In this document: positions 34,867 through 43,944 of the stretch, in pieces
How the letters are laid out: every line of letters starts with the position of its first letter
Numbering within the stretch: position 1 is the stretch's first letter
Source: Lactobacillus gallinarum DSM 10532 = JCM 2011
GTDB taxonomy: Bacteria > Bacillota > Bacilli > Lactobacillales > Lactobacillaceae
DNA: 64,000 nucleotides
Reading direction: 5' to 3'
Assembly (NCBI RefSeq): GCF_001434975.1
Contig: NZ_AZEL01000050.1
Span: 28,008-92,007 of the forward strand
Translations under genes and position numbers: made by a program
The notes under the pieces: generated by a model
Databases searched by the model: none
What the model saw: the letters and a program-made list of their open reading frames with translations, nothing else
What the model was told of the DNA's origin: nothing

Positions 34867-35793
34867 ATGAATAAGAAACCTTTAATTATTAGTACAGATC
34901 CAGGAATTGACGATATTGCAGCAATGACGGTCAGCCTTTTTGCTAAAGAACTTGATGTCAGAATGATCGTGCCAACCTGGGGAAATGTTCAACTTGAATA
35001 TACTTTGCAAAATACTTTGAATTTAGAAAAGTTTTTGCACACCAAGGTTCCCGTAGTAGTGGGGGCTAATCAACCATTAGTTGCACCAATGATTAGTGCC
35101 GCATCAGTACATGGTAAAACTGGTATCGCTGGCTTTGATTTTGAAGAAGCAGATCGCAGTTTGGTTAAGCCAGGCCTTGCTGCAACTGTGATGGCTGAAG
35201 AAATTAAGAATAGTCCTGAAAAAGTTACTTTACTTGGAATTGGACCGTTAACTGACTATGCTTTGCTTTTTAAACAATATCCAGAAGTAAAGAAAAATAT
35301 TGATCAAATCGTGATCATGGGTGGTAACATCGGTCGCGGCAATCACAGTCCACTTGCAGAATACAATATTGCAGGAGACCCTGAAGCTGCTCAAGTTGTC
35401 TTTCACAGTGGTTTGCCAATTAAAGTGGCTCCCCTTGAAATCGGCAATAAGGCTCATTTAACCCAAGATCAAATGAGTAAGGTAAAGGAATGCGGTGAAG
35501 TCGGCAACATGCTTTACTCATTATTTTCACACATTCATGAGCCAGATGGTGATCCTCGCATTAAAATCTATGATCCGACAGCTGTGGGAATTTTACTTCA
35601 TCCGGAAATGTTTACCCTGAAAAAAGCTAACGTAGAGATTGAATTGCGCGGTCAATTTACATATGGTGCAAGTGTAATTAATTTTATGGATCAAGAACAT
35701 GCTAATGCAGAAATTGCAACAGATGTAGATCTAGAGCAATTTTCAAAGTGGTTTATTGATAGTATTAAAAATTCTGATCAAGGAAGAGAATAA
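34867..35793 (+). CDS. Inosine-uridine type nucleoside hydrolase
   Basis: 308 aa. Splits nucleosides to base and ribose. The calcium-binding N-terminal motif is STDPGIDDIAAM (canonical DTDPGxDD with the first Asp as Ser; the ligand Asp residues remain). QIVIMGGNIGRGNHSPLAEYNIAGDPEAA and a C-terminal IYDPTAVG complete the family. The released ribose would enter rbsK-rpiA 3 kb upstream. The stop overlaps the GntR start (TAATG), so the regulator is cotranscribed. Confidence 0.92.
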   Translation: MNKKPLIISTDPGIDDIAAMTVSLFAKELDVRMIVPTWGNVQLEYTLQNTLNLEKFLHTKVPVVVGANQPLVAPMISAASVHGKTGIAGFDFEEADRSLVKPGLAATVMAEEIKNSPEKVTLLGIGPLTDYALLFKQYPEVKKNIDQIVIMGGNIGRGNHSPLAEYNIAGDPEAAQVVFHSGLPIKVAPLEIGNKAHLTQDQMSKVKECGEVGNMLYSLFSHIHEPDGDPRIKIYDPTAVGILLHPEMFTLKKANVEIELRGQFTYGASVINFMDQEHANAEIATDVDLEQFSKWFIDSIKNSDQGRE

Positions 35794-36518
35794 TGGCAGA
35801 TTATGTTTATCGGACAGTAATGCAGGATATTAAACAAAATATTTTAAATAATAAATATAATGGGATGCGGATTCCCGATGAGCGTAGTTTAGCTAAGCAT
35901 TATGACGTTAGTCGTTCATCGATGAAACGAGCCCTAGAATTATTGGCCCAACAAGGGATCGTTTTTAAAAAGCGAGGTAGTGGCACGTTTATTAATCCAC
36001 TGTATTTGAAAAATCAGGCGATGTTTCGTTATGACGGCTCGAACTTGGGAATCACTGATAGTTTTAAGGTGCCTGGTAAAAAGCAGCAAATAAAACTGTT
36101 AGATTTTCAGGTGATTAAAGCTACCAAAGAAATTGCGGAAGACTTATTTTTAAATGAAAATGCTTTTGTTTATGAATTCAAGCGCCTGCGTTTACTCGAT
36201 GAACAGCCATTTTTGATTGAAACAGGTTATTTACCTATTAAAATTATGCCGGAATTGAAGCCTGAAACGTTGCAGAGCTCTTTATTTAATTATTTGGAAG
36301 ATGAACAAAGCAAAACTGTAACTAAGGCATTTTTGAATATTACAGTTGAGCCTTCGAATGCTGAAGATCAAAAGCAGATGCATTTAAAAGAAAATGAGCC
36401 AGTTGGTGTTATGGAAGGTATTTTCTTTTTAGATGATGGAACGCCGTTTGAAGTGTCAAACATGCGAGTTCATTATCACTACATGAATTTCAATACTTTT
36501 GTTAATTTGGGGAAATAG
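35793..36518 (+). CDS. GntR family regulator with UTRA domain
   Basis: 241 aa: an N-terminal GntR winged helix (RIPDERSLAKHYDVSRSSMKRALELLAQQGIVFKKRGSGTFI, residues about 25-68) followed by a UTRA effector domain of the HutC type (ETGYLPIKIMPELKPETL; C-terminal VMEGIFFLDDGTPFEVSNMRVHYHY). The effector is probably a nucleoside, sugar or sugar phosphate, given coupling to the nucleoside hydrolase. Likely autoregulates that operon. Confidence 0.9.
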   Translation: MADYVYRTVMQDIKQNILNNKYNGMRIPDERSLAKHYDVSRSSMKRALELLAQQGIVFKKRGSGTFINPLYLKNQAMFRYDGSNLGITDSFKVPGKKQQIKLLDFQVIKATKEIAEDLFLNENAFVYEFKRLRLLDEQPFLIETGYLPIKIMPELKPETLQSSLFNYLEDEQSKTVTKAFLNITVEPSNAEDQKQMHLKENEPVGVMEGIFFLDDGTPFEVSNMRVHYHYMNFNTFVNLGK

Positions 36519-36530
36519 AAATATTATATG

Positions 36531-36559
36531 AAGCAGCCATTTAATGACTGCTTTTTTTT
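36531..36559 (+). terminator. Terminator after the GntR gene
   Basis: Stem AAGCAGCCAT / ATGACTGCTT with a T-run. Confidence 0.75.
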
Positions 36560-36573
36560 GACTAGCGTAAATA

Positions 36574-36600
36574 TGATATAATATTAGTGGGAAATCCCAC
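36574..36600 (+). promoter_or_regulatory. Promoter and operator of the toxin-antitoxin unit
   Basis: Extended -10 TGATATAAT (36574-36582) is followed at once by a perfect dyad GTGGGA-AA-TCCCAC (36587-36600), 20 bp before the antitoxin start. This is typical placement for antitoxin autorepression. Confidence 0.5.
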
Positions 36601-36619
36601 GGAAAGAGAGGGCTTAATT

Positions 36620-36859
36620 ATGCAAGTCGTTAATAATTACATTGCTCATACAGATAGTAAAAAGAGAATAACATTACGTAAATCTAAATTTAAATATTAT
36701 GATGTTAAGGAATATGATAATGGATGTTTAGTTTTAGAACCTAGAGAATTGGTTAAGCCAAAAGATGTTTCAAATAAGGCTCTGGAAGTAATGGATGAAT
36801 CTATTGCTAACTTTGAGAAAGGAAAAGTGTCTGCTCCAGTAGACTTATCAGATTTTTAG
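36620..36859 (+). CDS. Probable type II antitoxin
   Basis: 79 aa. The N-terminal half is basic and strand-rich (KKRITLRKSKFKYYDVKEYDNGCLVLEPREL), of an AbrB-like or other swapped-hairpin DNA-binding shape. The acidic C-terminal tail (MDESIANFEKGKVSAPVDLSDF) is the type that wraps a toxin. ATG 36620 has SD AGAGAGGG; the open frame extends upstream through the operator, which is not coding. One base separates it from the toxin gene. Confidence 0.6.
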   Translation: MQVVNNYIAHTDSKKRITLRKSKFKYYDVKEYDNGCLVLEPRELVKPKDVSNKALEVMDESIANFEKGKVSAPVDLSDF

Positions 36860-36860
36860 A

Positions 36861-37247
36861 ATGCGGTTTAAAATCAAAATGGGTATTCCCCAGATGGCTG
36901 AATTATGGCAGGAATTACAGGTAAGTTATCGGAATGGTTCAATTAGTAAAAAAGATACAGTTTTATACAAAAAATGGGGAAAAGCATTAAAATCGCTATC
37001 TGAAGATCCTTAATATCCTGGATTACGTACTCATGAAATATCTTCTTTATCAGCTAGATACGGCATGAAAGTTTGGCAGTCTTATTTAGAAAATAATAAT
37101 AGTGAAGCTCGGCGAATGTTTTGGGTTTACGGCCCTAATCGAAGAGATATTACTATCATCGGATTAGATCCCCATCCAGAAAGTAGAAAAAATGGTGCAT
37201 ATAATAGAGTAGAATTGTCTAAATTTGCCAAAATAATGTATTGTTAG
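36861..37247 (+). pseudogene. RelE/ParE-like toxin gene with an internal stop
   Basis: The ATG 36861 frame would encode 128 aa, but codon 51 is TAA (37011-37013). The text before (KKWGKALKSLSEDP) and after (YPGLRTHEISSLSARYGMKVWQSYLEN, then MFWVYGPNRRDITIIGLDPHPE) reads as one RelE/ParE-superfamily toxin, in the same frame. The lesion is therefore a single nonsense change. A 50-residue fragment would lack the catalytic or target-binding sheet. An internal ATG 37065 could yield only the C-terminal part. Confidence 0.7.
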
Positions 37248-37274
37248 ATAGTTAAAAGGTGCATAAGTGCGAAG

Positions 37275-37313
37275 AAAAAATAGGACTTTTATTGTGAAAG
37301 TCCTATTTTCTTT
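37275..37313. terminator. Bidirectional terminator
   Basis: Stem AAAATAGGACTTT / AAAGTCCTATTTT between the toxin pseudogene and the convergent HAD gene. Confidence 0.8.
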
Positions 37314-38132
37314 TTACTCATTCAAATATTTATCTAGCACTTGCAAAACACCATCATCATTATTGCTTGGTGCAATATATTTAGCGACTTTTTTAAGTGC
37401 AGGTTCAGCATTTTCCATAGCATAGCTATAGTCGGCGAGTTCCAGCATTTCTTTGTCGTTCATGCCATCGCCAAACGCAATTAATTCACTAGGCTTAGCA
37501 TCGAAGTAACGTAAAAAGTATTTTAACGCGATACCCTTGTTGACGCTATAAGGAACGATATCCATTAGCCCGAATCCACTTGAAGTACAGTGGATTTTTT
37601 CTGCGTGGTGGGCATTGAATTCCTTTTCTAATTCTGCTGAAAAATCATATCGATAACTCAAAGTTAGTTTAGTAATTTGATCATGGGGACTTACGGCGGT
37701 CATTAAGTCGGGTACTTCCACACGATCAGGATAGTAGAAGTTCATGGTTTGCTTAAAGGCAGGGGATGCATCCATCGTTGTATATGAGTTATTGATGCCA
37801 GTGACGATGACGGAACTCTCAGGATAATGAATTTGAATAAATTCTAGTAATTCCATTGTAGTTTTGTGAGTTAATAGGTGAGTGCTGATAATGTTGTCAT
37901 CTTGAATAAGAAGTGATCCATTGTCGGCAATCATGTCAATTCTATCTAAAAATCCAGTGAAATCTTTTCTCAAACGAGAATATGGTCGACCACTTGAAAC
38001 AATAAAGTGGGCTTTATTTTCATGAATTTGATCTAAAATTCGGTCAAATCTTTTATGATCAAAAGTTTGATTATCACGCATGAATGTACCATCCATGTCT
38101 ACGGCAATAACTTTAAAAGGTAATTTGCTCAT
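37314..38132 (-). CDS. Cof-type HAD-IIB hydrolase
   Basis: 272 aa. HAD motif I is VDMDGTFMRD near residue 11, with nucleophile and acid Asp. Motif II is IVSSGRPYSR and motif IV AFGDGMNDKEML. The type IIB cap domain lies between. Such enzymes dephosphorylate sugar phosphates or flavin-type cofactors; the substrate is not evident. Monocistronic, starting at ATG 38132. Confidence 0.9.
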   Translation of the reverse strand: MSKLPFKVIAVDMDGTFMRDNQTFDHKRFDRILDQIHENKAHFIVSSGRPYSRLRKDFTGFLDRIDMIADNGSLLIQDDNIISTHLLTHKTTMELLEFIQIHYPESSVIVTGINNSYTTMDASPAFKQTMNFYYPDRVEVPDLMTAVSPHDQITKLTLSYRYDFSAELEKEFNAHHAEKIHCTSSGFGLMDIVPYSVNKGIALKYFLRYFDAKPSELIAFGDGMNDKEMLELADYSYAMENAEPALKKVAKYIAPSNNDDGVLQVLDKYLNE

Positions 38133-38189
38133 GTAATTTGTCCTCTTTTTATAAAATCTATATCTTTTCTATTTATTTACTATTATAAA

Positions 38190-38226
38190 GTAAAAAGCCG
38201 AGTAAATGTTCTACCCGGCTTTTTGG
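38190..38226 (-). terminator. Terminator of the deoR/immunity-like transcript
   Basis: AAAAAGCCGAGTA / TACCCGGCTTTTT with a short loop, just after the leftward gene ending at 38265. The rest of the 133-bp gap holds only the HAD promoter region. Confidence 0.7.
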
Positions 38227-38264
38227 ATTTCATTTTTTGATCTAGAGCAGATACACTGTTCACT

Positions 38265-38621
38265 TTAGATCTTAACAAATTGTTCTGCTGAATCAATTGG
38301 ACTTAAATAAACGTAAGAAAGATTTAAATATTTTGTTTTTTCTATTAAGTTTTTCATTATTTTTTCTTGATCAAGGGTTAAATGTAAATGATTCAATGCT
38401 ACCTTGGCTTGAATATACATTACTAACTTACTTGTATATTCAAGTGGATGGTCATTACTATCGAATTTGTTAATAACCAGTCCAATAGCATCGCGAATAG
38501 GACGATAGCGTCCAATATTCATTTCATTATAAATATTGCTGAAAAAACTATTATAGAAATTTTTTAAATCTTGATAGACCTCTTTGGTATCTGAGTTATG
38601 TTTAAAAATGCCGAACATCAT
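38265..38621 (-). CDS. Putative bacteriocin immunity-like helical protein
   Basis: 118 aa, all-helical, cytosolic, moderately charged: DLKNFYNSFFSNIYNEMNIGRYRPIRDAIGLVINKFD, then a helix QAKVALNHLHLTLDQEKIMKNLIEKTK. Length, charge pattern and helix order resemble EntA_Immun-type four-helix immunity proteins against class II bacteriocins, but no bacteriocin gene adjoins. ATG 38621 follows AAAGGAG, the same bases that end the deoR gene. It is thus cotranscribed with deoR and translationally linked. Identification is tentative. Confidence 0.5.
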   Translation of the reverse strand: MMFGIFKHNSDTKEVYQDLKNFYNSFFSNIYNEMNIGRYRPIRDAIGLVINKFDSNDHPLEYTSKLVMYIQAKVALNHLHLTLDQEKIMKNLIEKTKYLNLSYVYLSPIDSAEQFVKI

Positions 38622-38623
38622 AA

Positions 38624-39388
38624 TCACTCCTTTAAAACCGGTAGGATTTGTGTTTTAGGATTAAACCAACTTCTCTGCTCATTGGTTAAAGGAGTATCTG
38701 TTATTAAGACATCCACCTTGTCCAATGGAGCAGACATATATGGAGAAGATGAATCGTTAGTGAATTTATATTTTTCTGCTACTAAAACAACTTGATTAGC
38801 GCGTGCAATTGCCGTACGTACAACTTCTGCGTCTTCCATTTTTGGCGCATATACACCATCTGGTCTAATACGAGAAGCGCCAATGAAAGCTGTATTGAAA
38901 TGAATCTTACAAATTGTTTCAAGAGCGACTTTTGAGTAAATGTAGCGCTGCGACTTGTTGATTAATCCGCCTAGCAATCTAACAGAAGGGACTTCGGTTG
39001 TTAACATGCTTAAAGCATTGTCGATTGAATTAGTAACTACTTGCATATCGATACCGTTAAGCATGGGACAAAGTTGTTTTAGAATTGTTGAAGAACCAAT
39101 AAAATCACATTGACCAGGATGAACGAATCGTTTAGCTTTTTTTGCCATTTTCAATTTAATTGGTGATTGAACTTCATTTCTAGTTAAAAAATCAGGTACG
39201 CTATTTTGATTGACCTCCATCAGCCCGCCGTGTACTCGGATTGCCTGTCCAGTTGTCGTTAAATGAATTACATCACGACGTGCAGTATCAAAAGATACAT
39301 TAAAATGTTGGGCAATTATTCTAGTTGAAAGCTGATGTTTTTCTTTCAATAGCTTTTTGATTTGAATTAATCGTTCTTCTTGAGTCAT
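38624..39388 (-). CDS. DeoR family transcriptional regulator
   Basis: 254 aa. The N-terminal DeoR helix-turn-helix is MTQEERLIQIKKLLKEKHQLSTRIIAQHFNVSFDTARRDVIHL (1-43). The sugar-phosphate-sensing domain follows: GSSTILKQLCPML, VVTNSIDNALSM, RLLGGLINKSQRYIYSKVALE. Start ATG 39388 with SD GGAGAGAG; the upstream extension is unconserved. It lies divergent to phosphoketolase (296 bp), so it may control that gene, or a sugar phosphate pathway elsewhere. Confidence 0.88.
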   Translation of the reverse strand: MTQEERLIQIKKLLKEKHQLSTRIIAQHFNVSFDTARRDVIHLTTTGQAIRVHGGLMEVNQNSVPDFLTRNEVQSPIKLKMAKKAKRFVHPGQCDFIGSSTILKQLCPMLNGIDMQVVTNSIDNALSMLTTEVPSVRLLGGLINKSQRYIYSKVALETICKIHFNTAFIGASRIRPDGVYAPKMEDAEVVRTAIARANQVVLVAEKYKFTNDSSSPYMSAPLDKVDVLITDTPLTNEQRSWFNPKTQILPVLKE

Positions 39389-39597
39389 TTTTCTCTCTCC
39401 ATGAATTAGTCTAGCATTTTTACAGGTAGCCGTATTTGTTTGATCAGCATTTTGCATTTATTTATCAGTACTTTTAAGTATATCAAAACATAAACACTTA
39501 TATTTCATTATAAAAAACTGATTAGTTCAAGGATAAGGCTATTCTGATTTAAATCTAAAGACTTATTTAAATTGGTAGGATCCAATTATAAAAATGA

Positions 39598-39625
39598 TTG
39601 ACTTTTCATCAGTAATTGGTATGAT
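39598..39625 (+). promoter_or_regulatory. Phosphoketolase promoter
   Basis: TTGACT 39598-39603, a 16-bp spacer, TATGAT 39620-39625 preceded by TTGG (extended -10-like). The rest of the 39389-39684 gap is AT-rich and holds an interrupted dyad ATTGG...CCAAT (39571-39586) just upstream of the -35. Confidence 0.65.
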
Positions 39626-39684
39626 ATAGGTATAAAGAAAAGGATTACAAAACAGAGCGCTTAAACTTGCTCAAAGGAGGAAAA

Positions 39685-42081
39685 ATGACGAATTACGATT
39701 CAAAAGAATACTTAAAGAGCGTCGATGCTTACTGGCGTGCTGCAAATTACTTATCTGTTGGACAACTCTTCTTAATGAAGAATCCATTGTTAAAGCATAA
39801 GTTGGTTGCTGAAGACATAAAGCCCAAGCCTATTGGTCACTGGGGTACTATTGCTCCACAAAACTTTATTTATGCACACTTGAACCGTGTACTTAAGAAA
39901 TATGACTTGGATATGTTCTACATTGAAGGCTCAGGTCACGGTGGCCAAGTAATGGTTTCAAACTCATACCTTGATGGTTCATATACTGAACGTTATCCAG
40001 AAATTACCCAAGATGAAAAAGGTATGGCTAAATTATTCAAGCGTTTCAGTTTCCCAGGCGGTGTTGCTTCTCACGCTGCTCCTGAAACTCCAGGTTCAAT
40101 CCATGAAGGTGGGGAATTAGGATACGCTTTATCTCACGGTGTTGGTGCAGTTTTAGATAATCCAGATGTAATTGCTGCTGTTGAAATCGGTGACGGTGAA
40201 GCTGAAACTGGCCCGCTTGCAGCAAGTTGGTTCAGTGACAAGTTCATCAACCCAATTACTGACGGCGCAATATTACCAATCTTGCAAATTAATGGTTTTA
40301 AGATTTCTAACCCAACTATTGTTTCAAGAATGAGCGATCAAGAATTGACTGAATACTTCCGCGGTATGGGTTGGGATCCACACTTTGTTTCAGTATTTAA
40401 GGGTGGCCGTTTCGATGGTGAAAAGGATCCAATGCAAGTCCACGAAGAAATGGCTAAGACCATGGACGAAGTAATCGAAGAAATCAAGGCCATTCAAGAG
40501 CATGCTCGTGAAAATAACGATGCAAGTTTGCCACACTGGCCATTGATCATCTTCCAATGCCCAAAGGGTTGGACTGGTCCAAAGAAGGATCTTGATGGTA
40601 ACCCAATTGAAAACTCATTTAGAGCACACCAAATTCCAATTCCTGTCTCACAAGGTGATATGAAGCATGCCGACATGTTGACTGATTGGCTTGAAAGCTA
40701 CAAGCCTGAAGAATTATTCAACGAAGATGGTTCACCTAAGGAAATTGTTACTGAAAACACTGCTGAAGGCGACCACCGTATGGCAATGAACCCAATCACT
40801 AATGGTGGTAAGGATCCTAAGCGCTTGAACTTGCCAGACTACCGCGACTTTGCTCTTAAGTTTGACAAGCCAGGTTCAATGGAAGCTCAAGACATGGTTG
40901 AATGGGCTAAATACTTAGATGAGGTTGCTAAGCTTAACCCAACCACTTTCCGCGGCTTTGGTCCTGATGAATCTAAGTCAAACCGTTTGTTCCAACTTTT
41001 GGATAACCAAAAGCGTCAATGGGAACCAGAAATCCACGAACCAAATGATGAAAACATGGCTCCAAGTGGTCGTGTGATCGATTCACAATTATCAGAACAC
41101 CAAGATGAAGGCTTCCTTGAAGGCTACGTATTAACTGGTCGTCATGGCTTTTTCGCAACTTACGAAGCATTTGGTCGTGTAGTAGACTCAATGCTTACAC
41201 AACACATGAAGTGGCTTAGAAAAGCTAAGGAACAATACTGGCGTCATGATTACCCATCACTTAACTTTGTTGCTACCTCAACTGTGTTCCAACAAGACCA
41301 CAACGGTTACACTCATCAAGATCCAGGTATTTTGACTCACTTATACGAAAAGAATCGTCCAGATTTGATTCATGAATACTTGCCATCAGATACTAACACT
41401 TTGCTTGCTGTTGGTGACAGGGCCTTTAAGGATCGTGAATGCATCAACGTTTTGGTAACTTCAAAGCAACCTCGTCCGCAATGGTTCTCAATTGAAGAAG
41501 CTCAAAAGTTGGTTGACAAGGGCTTAGGCTACATTGACTGGGCTTCAACTGATAAGGGTGCAAAGCCAGATGTTGTCTTTGCTTCAACTGAAACTGAACC
41601 AACTATCGAAACTTTGGCAGCCATTGACATTTTGCACGACAAGTTCCCAGATCTTAAGATCCGTTACATCAACGTTGTCGACGTGATGAAGTTAATGTCA
41701 CCAAAGGACAACAAGAATGCTATTTCTGATGAAGAATTTGACCGCTTATTCCCAAAGGATGTTCCAGTAATCTTTGCATGGCATGGCTACAAGAGCATGA
41801 TGCAATCAATCTGGTTCGACCGTAAGCGTTACAACGTTCACATCCACTGCTACGAAGAAAATGGTGACATTACCACTCCATTTGACATGCGTGTCTTGAA
41901 TCACCTTGATAGATTCGACCTTGCAAAGGACGCTGTTGAAAGCGTTGCTAAGTTAAAGGGTAAGAACGCTGACTTCATTAGTCACATGGATGATTTACTT
42001 GAAAAGCACCACCAATACATTCGTGATAATGGTAAGGATATGCCAGAAGTTACCGAATGGAAATGGAAGGGCTTGAAGTAA
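39685..42081 (+). CDS. xfp: Xylulose-5-phosphate/fructose-6-phosphate phosphoketolase
   Basis: 798 aa, normal length. This thiamine-diphosphate enzyme cleaves xylulose-5-P (and often fructose-6-P) to acetyl phosphate plus glyceraldehyde-3-P or erythrose-4-P. The conserved N-terminal segment is [18 protein letters not shown], the TPP-binding motif [16 protein letters not shown] starts at residue 169, and [15 protein letters not shown] lies in the PYR domain. The start is ATG 39685 after AAAGGAGG, a near-perfect SD. The gene uses optimal codons, suggesting high expression. Its substrates can come from rbsK-rpiA. Monocistronic. Confidence 0.96.
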   Translation: MTNYDSKEYLKSVDAYWRAANYLSVGQLFLMKNPLLKHKLVAEDIKPKPIGHWGTIAPQNFIYAHLNRVLKKYDLDMFYIEGSGHGGQVMVSNSYLDGSYTERYPEITQDEKGMAKLFKRFSFPGGVASHAAPETPGSIHEGGELGYALSHGVGAVLDNPDVIAAVEIGDGEAETGPLAASWFSDKFINPITDGAILPILQINGFKISNPTIVSRMSDQELTEYFRGMGWDPHFVSVFKGGRFDGEKDPMQVHEEMAKTMDEVIEEIKAIQEHARENNDASLPHWPLIIFQCPKGWTGPKKDLDGNPIENSFRAHQIPIPVSQGDMKHADMLTDWLESYKPEELFNEDGSPKEIVTENTAEGDHRMAMNPITNGGKDPKRLNLPDYRDFALKFDKPGSMEAQDMVEWAKYLDEVAKLNPTTFRGFGPDESKSNRLFQLLDNQKRQWEPEIHEPNDENMAPSGRVIDSQLSEHQDEGFLEGYVLTGRHGFFATYEAFGRVVDSMLTQHMKWLRKAKEQYWRHDYPSLNFVATSTVFQQDHNGYTHQDPGILTHLYEKNRPDLIHEYLPSDTNTLLAVGDRAFKDRECINVLVTSKQPRPQWFSIEEAQKLVDKGLGYIDWASTDKGAKPDVVFASTETEPTIETLAAIDILHDKFPDLKIRYINVVDVMKLMSPKDNKNAISDEEFDRLFPKDVPVIFAWHGYKSMMQSIWFDRKRYNVHIHCYEENGDITTPFDMRVLNHLDRFDLAKDAVESVAKLKGKNADFISHMDDLLEKHHQYIRDNGKDMPEVTEWKWKGLK

Positions 42082-42101
42082 TTTCTAAATAAGAATAAAT
42101 T

Positions 42102-42133
42102 AGACCTATGTCGAAAAACATAGGTCTTTTTTG
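42102..42133 (+). terminator. Terminator after phosphoketolase
   Basis: Stem AGACCTATG / CATAGGTCT with an 8-nt loop and TTTTTT. Confidence 0.85.
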
Positions 42134-42144
42134 TAGGGGTAGAT

Positions 42145-42993
42145 ATGAAATCAGGTTTAGTACTAGAAGGCGGAGCCATGCGTGGACTTTTCACCGCGGG
42201 TGTGCTCGACGTCTTAATGGAAAATAATATAAGTTTTGATAGTGCAATTGGCGTTTCGGCGGGTGCAGCGTTTGGCGTTAATATGAAGTCAGAGCAGATC
42301 GGACGAGTATTGCGTTATAATCTGCGTTTTACGGGTAAGCCGTATTACGCTAGTTGGAAGTCATGGCGCAGATCAGGCAATTTATATGCCGCTAACTTTT
42401 GTTATCACGTTTTACCAGATAAGTTAGATGTGTTTGATAAAAAGACTTTTATGGCTAATCCAATGGACTTTTGGTGCGTGGCAACGGATGCCGCAACAGG
42501 TGAGCCGGTTTACCATAAGTTGAGGGATGCGGGGTATGTAGATTTAGAATGGATCAGAGCATCATCATCCATTCCATTTTTTGCCCATCCTGTAGCTATT
42601 GGCGGTCATTACTACTTTGATGGCGGCGTTTCAGACTCGATTCCATATGGCTTTTTGAAGAAAAATAATTTTGATAAAAAGATCGTGATTACAACGCAGC
42701 CTAAGGAGTACAGAAAGAAGCAAAGCAAGCTTTTTCCGGTTGAAAGGGTATTATTGCGTGAGTATCCAGCTGTGCTTGATAAATTGGCTACAAGAGCGGA
42801 AGACTATAACGCCGTGTTAGATAATATTGAAGCGGATGAAAATACTGGAGAAACTTTCGTCATTAGACCGCCAGAGGCATTAAATATTGGAACGCTTGAG
42901 CAAGACAAGAATGAAATTAAGCGTGTCTATTATGTGGGACGGCAAGAGGCAGAAAAAGTTTTGCCAGGCTTAATTAATTATTTGAATAATTAG
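42145..42993 (+). CDS. Patatin-like phospholipase
   Basis: 282 aa, soluble. The Ser-Asp dyad is visible: oxyanion loop LEGGAMRGLF (residues 7-16), nucleophile elbow GVSAGAAFG, and Asp in YFDGGVSDSIPYG. It acts as a lipid acyl hydrolase of the RssA-type family; the target in lactobacilli is not known. It begins 12 bp after the phosphoketolase terminator. A CPBP protease gene follows. Confidence 0.88.
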   Translation: MKSGLVLEGGAMRGLFTAGVLDVLMENNISFDSAIGVSAGAAFGVNMKSEQIGRVLRYNLRFTGKPYYASWKSWRRSGNLYAANFCYHVLPDKLDVFDKKTFMANPMDFWCVATDAATGEPVYHKLRDAGYVDLEWIRASSSIPFFAHPVAIGGHYYFDGGVSDSIPYGFLKKNNFDKKIVITTQPKEYRKKQSKLFPVERVLLREYPAVLDKLATRAEDYNAVLDNIEADENTGETFVIRPPEALNIGTLEQDKNEIKRVYYVGRQEAEKVLPGLINYLNN

Positions 42994-43071
42994 AAATAGG
43001 AAAATGAATTAGCTTTAAGCAGCTATGTAGATTTAGATGATGAGAATGCAAGGAAAAGAAATAGCTGGAAG

Positions 43072-43809
43072 ATGCTAGTCAGCTTTGTGGTGTTAACGGT
43101 AATATATGCGTTATGGCCGCTAGTATCGCATTTATCAAGGCTCTGGTATATCAAGGATTTATTGATAATTGTATTAACCCTAGTTTTAGCATCGTTATTG
43201 CTGCATTTGTGTCGTACCGCTAAAGTATTACAAACAAGAATGCAGTCTGGAAAAGCACAAAAAATTTGGAGCTGGATTTTATTGATAGTGGGTGTGCCAT
43301 ATATCATTTCGATTCTGCTGGCGTCTATTATGCAAATTACTCATATGGCGATCAATAAAATTATTTCGATGTTTGTGATAGCGTTGATGGCAGGGGTAAT
43401 CGAAGAATTGCTGTTTCGCGGCTTGCTTTTTAATAGCTTATTAAGCTTCTTTTATCACAACAAGAATCGGTTCTTGATAGCTGGGTTGATCAGTTCAATC
43501 TTATTTGGCTGTATGCACTTAATTAACTTCACGCACCAACCGTTACAATCTACTGTTGGCCAAGTCATCTTCGCTTTTACTACCGGAATAATTTTGATAT
43601 ATTTGCGCTTATTATCGAATAATATCGTTTGGTGTATGGTATTACACTTCTTCATCGACTTTAAACCTGTGATTCTTACTTCTAATACAGGCTCGCATAA
43701 CATTTCACTTGTCAAAGTCTTCTTAGCAGTTTTGCCATTAATGATATTGGCAATAATTTGTCTTTGGTTGTTTAATCGGCATTATGTGCAAACAAATAAA
43801 TATAATTAA
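43072..43809 (+). CDS. CPBP family intramembrane glutamic protease (N-terminus impaired)
   Basis: 245 aa as counted from ATG 43072, six to seven helices. CPBP motifs are intact: EELLFRGLLFN (EExxxR), FGCMHLIN and VLHFFIDF (HxxxD). Such proteins process peptides or act as bacteriocin self-immunity factors (PlnI type). The frame is open upstream from about 43000 and encodes the hydrophilic ENELALSSYVDLDDENARKR, yet has no ATG, GTG or TTG there. ATG 43004, after TAGGAAA, is in the wrong frame and stops at once. A lost start or a one-base deletion is likely, so function is doubtful. Confidence 0.7.
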   Translation: MLVSFVVLTVIYALWPLVSHLSRLWYIKDLLIIVLTLVLASLLLHLCRTAKVLQTRMQSGKAQKIWSWILLIVGVPYIISILLASIMQITHMAINKIISMFVIALMAGVIEELLFRGLLFNSLLSFFYHNKNRFLIAGLISSILFGCMHLINFTHQPLQSTVGQVIFAFTTGIILIYLRLLSNNIVWCMVLHFFIDFKPVILTSNTGSHNISLVKVFLAVLPLMILAIICLWLFNRHYVQTNKYN

Positions 43810-43842
43810 TAATCACTATCATTTCGGTAGTGATTATTTTTT
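43808..43842 (+). terminator. Terminator after CPBP gene 1
   Basis: Stem AATAATCACTA / TAGTGATTATTTTTTG with a 9-nt loop. Confidence 0.85.
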
Positions 43843-43847
43843 GCCCA

Positions 43848-43875
43848 AATTTGATTGAAAAATAACCGAATTTGA
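43848..43875 (+). promoter_or_regulatory. LytTR-type direct repeat upstream of the histidine kinase
   Basis: AATTTGA at 43848-43854 and again at 43869-43875, a period of exactly 21 bp (two helical turns). The second copy is preceded by AACCG. The same pair recurs at 45842-45869. LytTR response regulators such as AgrA, PlnC and AbpR bind direct repeats of this spacing. Confidence 0.6.
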
Positions 43876-43944
43876 ATCAGTACAATTATACCTTTGCAAA
43901 TAATGCTAAAGTGAAGAGTAATAAATAGTAGGAGGAAAAGGGAA

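Noticed and set aside
38598-38795. Plus-strand ORF across the deoR/immunity-like junction.
   Set aside because: Antisense shadow of two real genes without SD.
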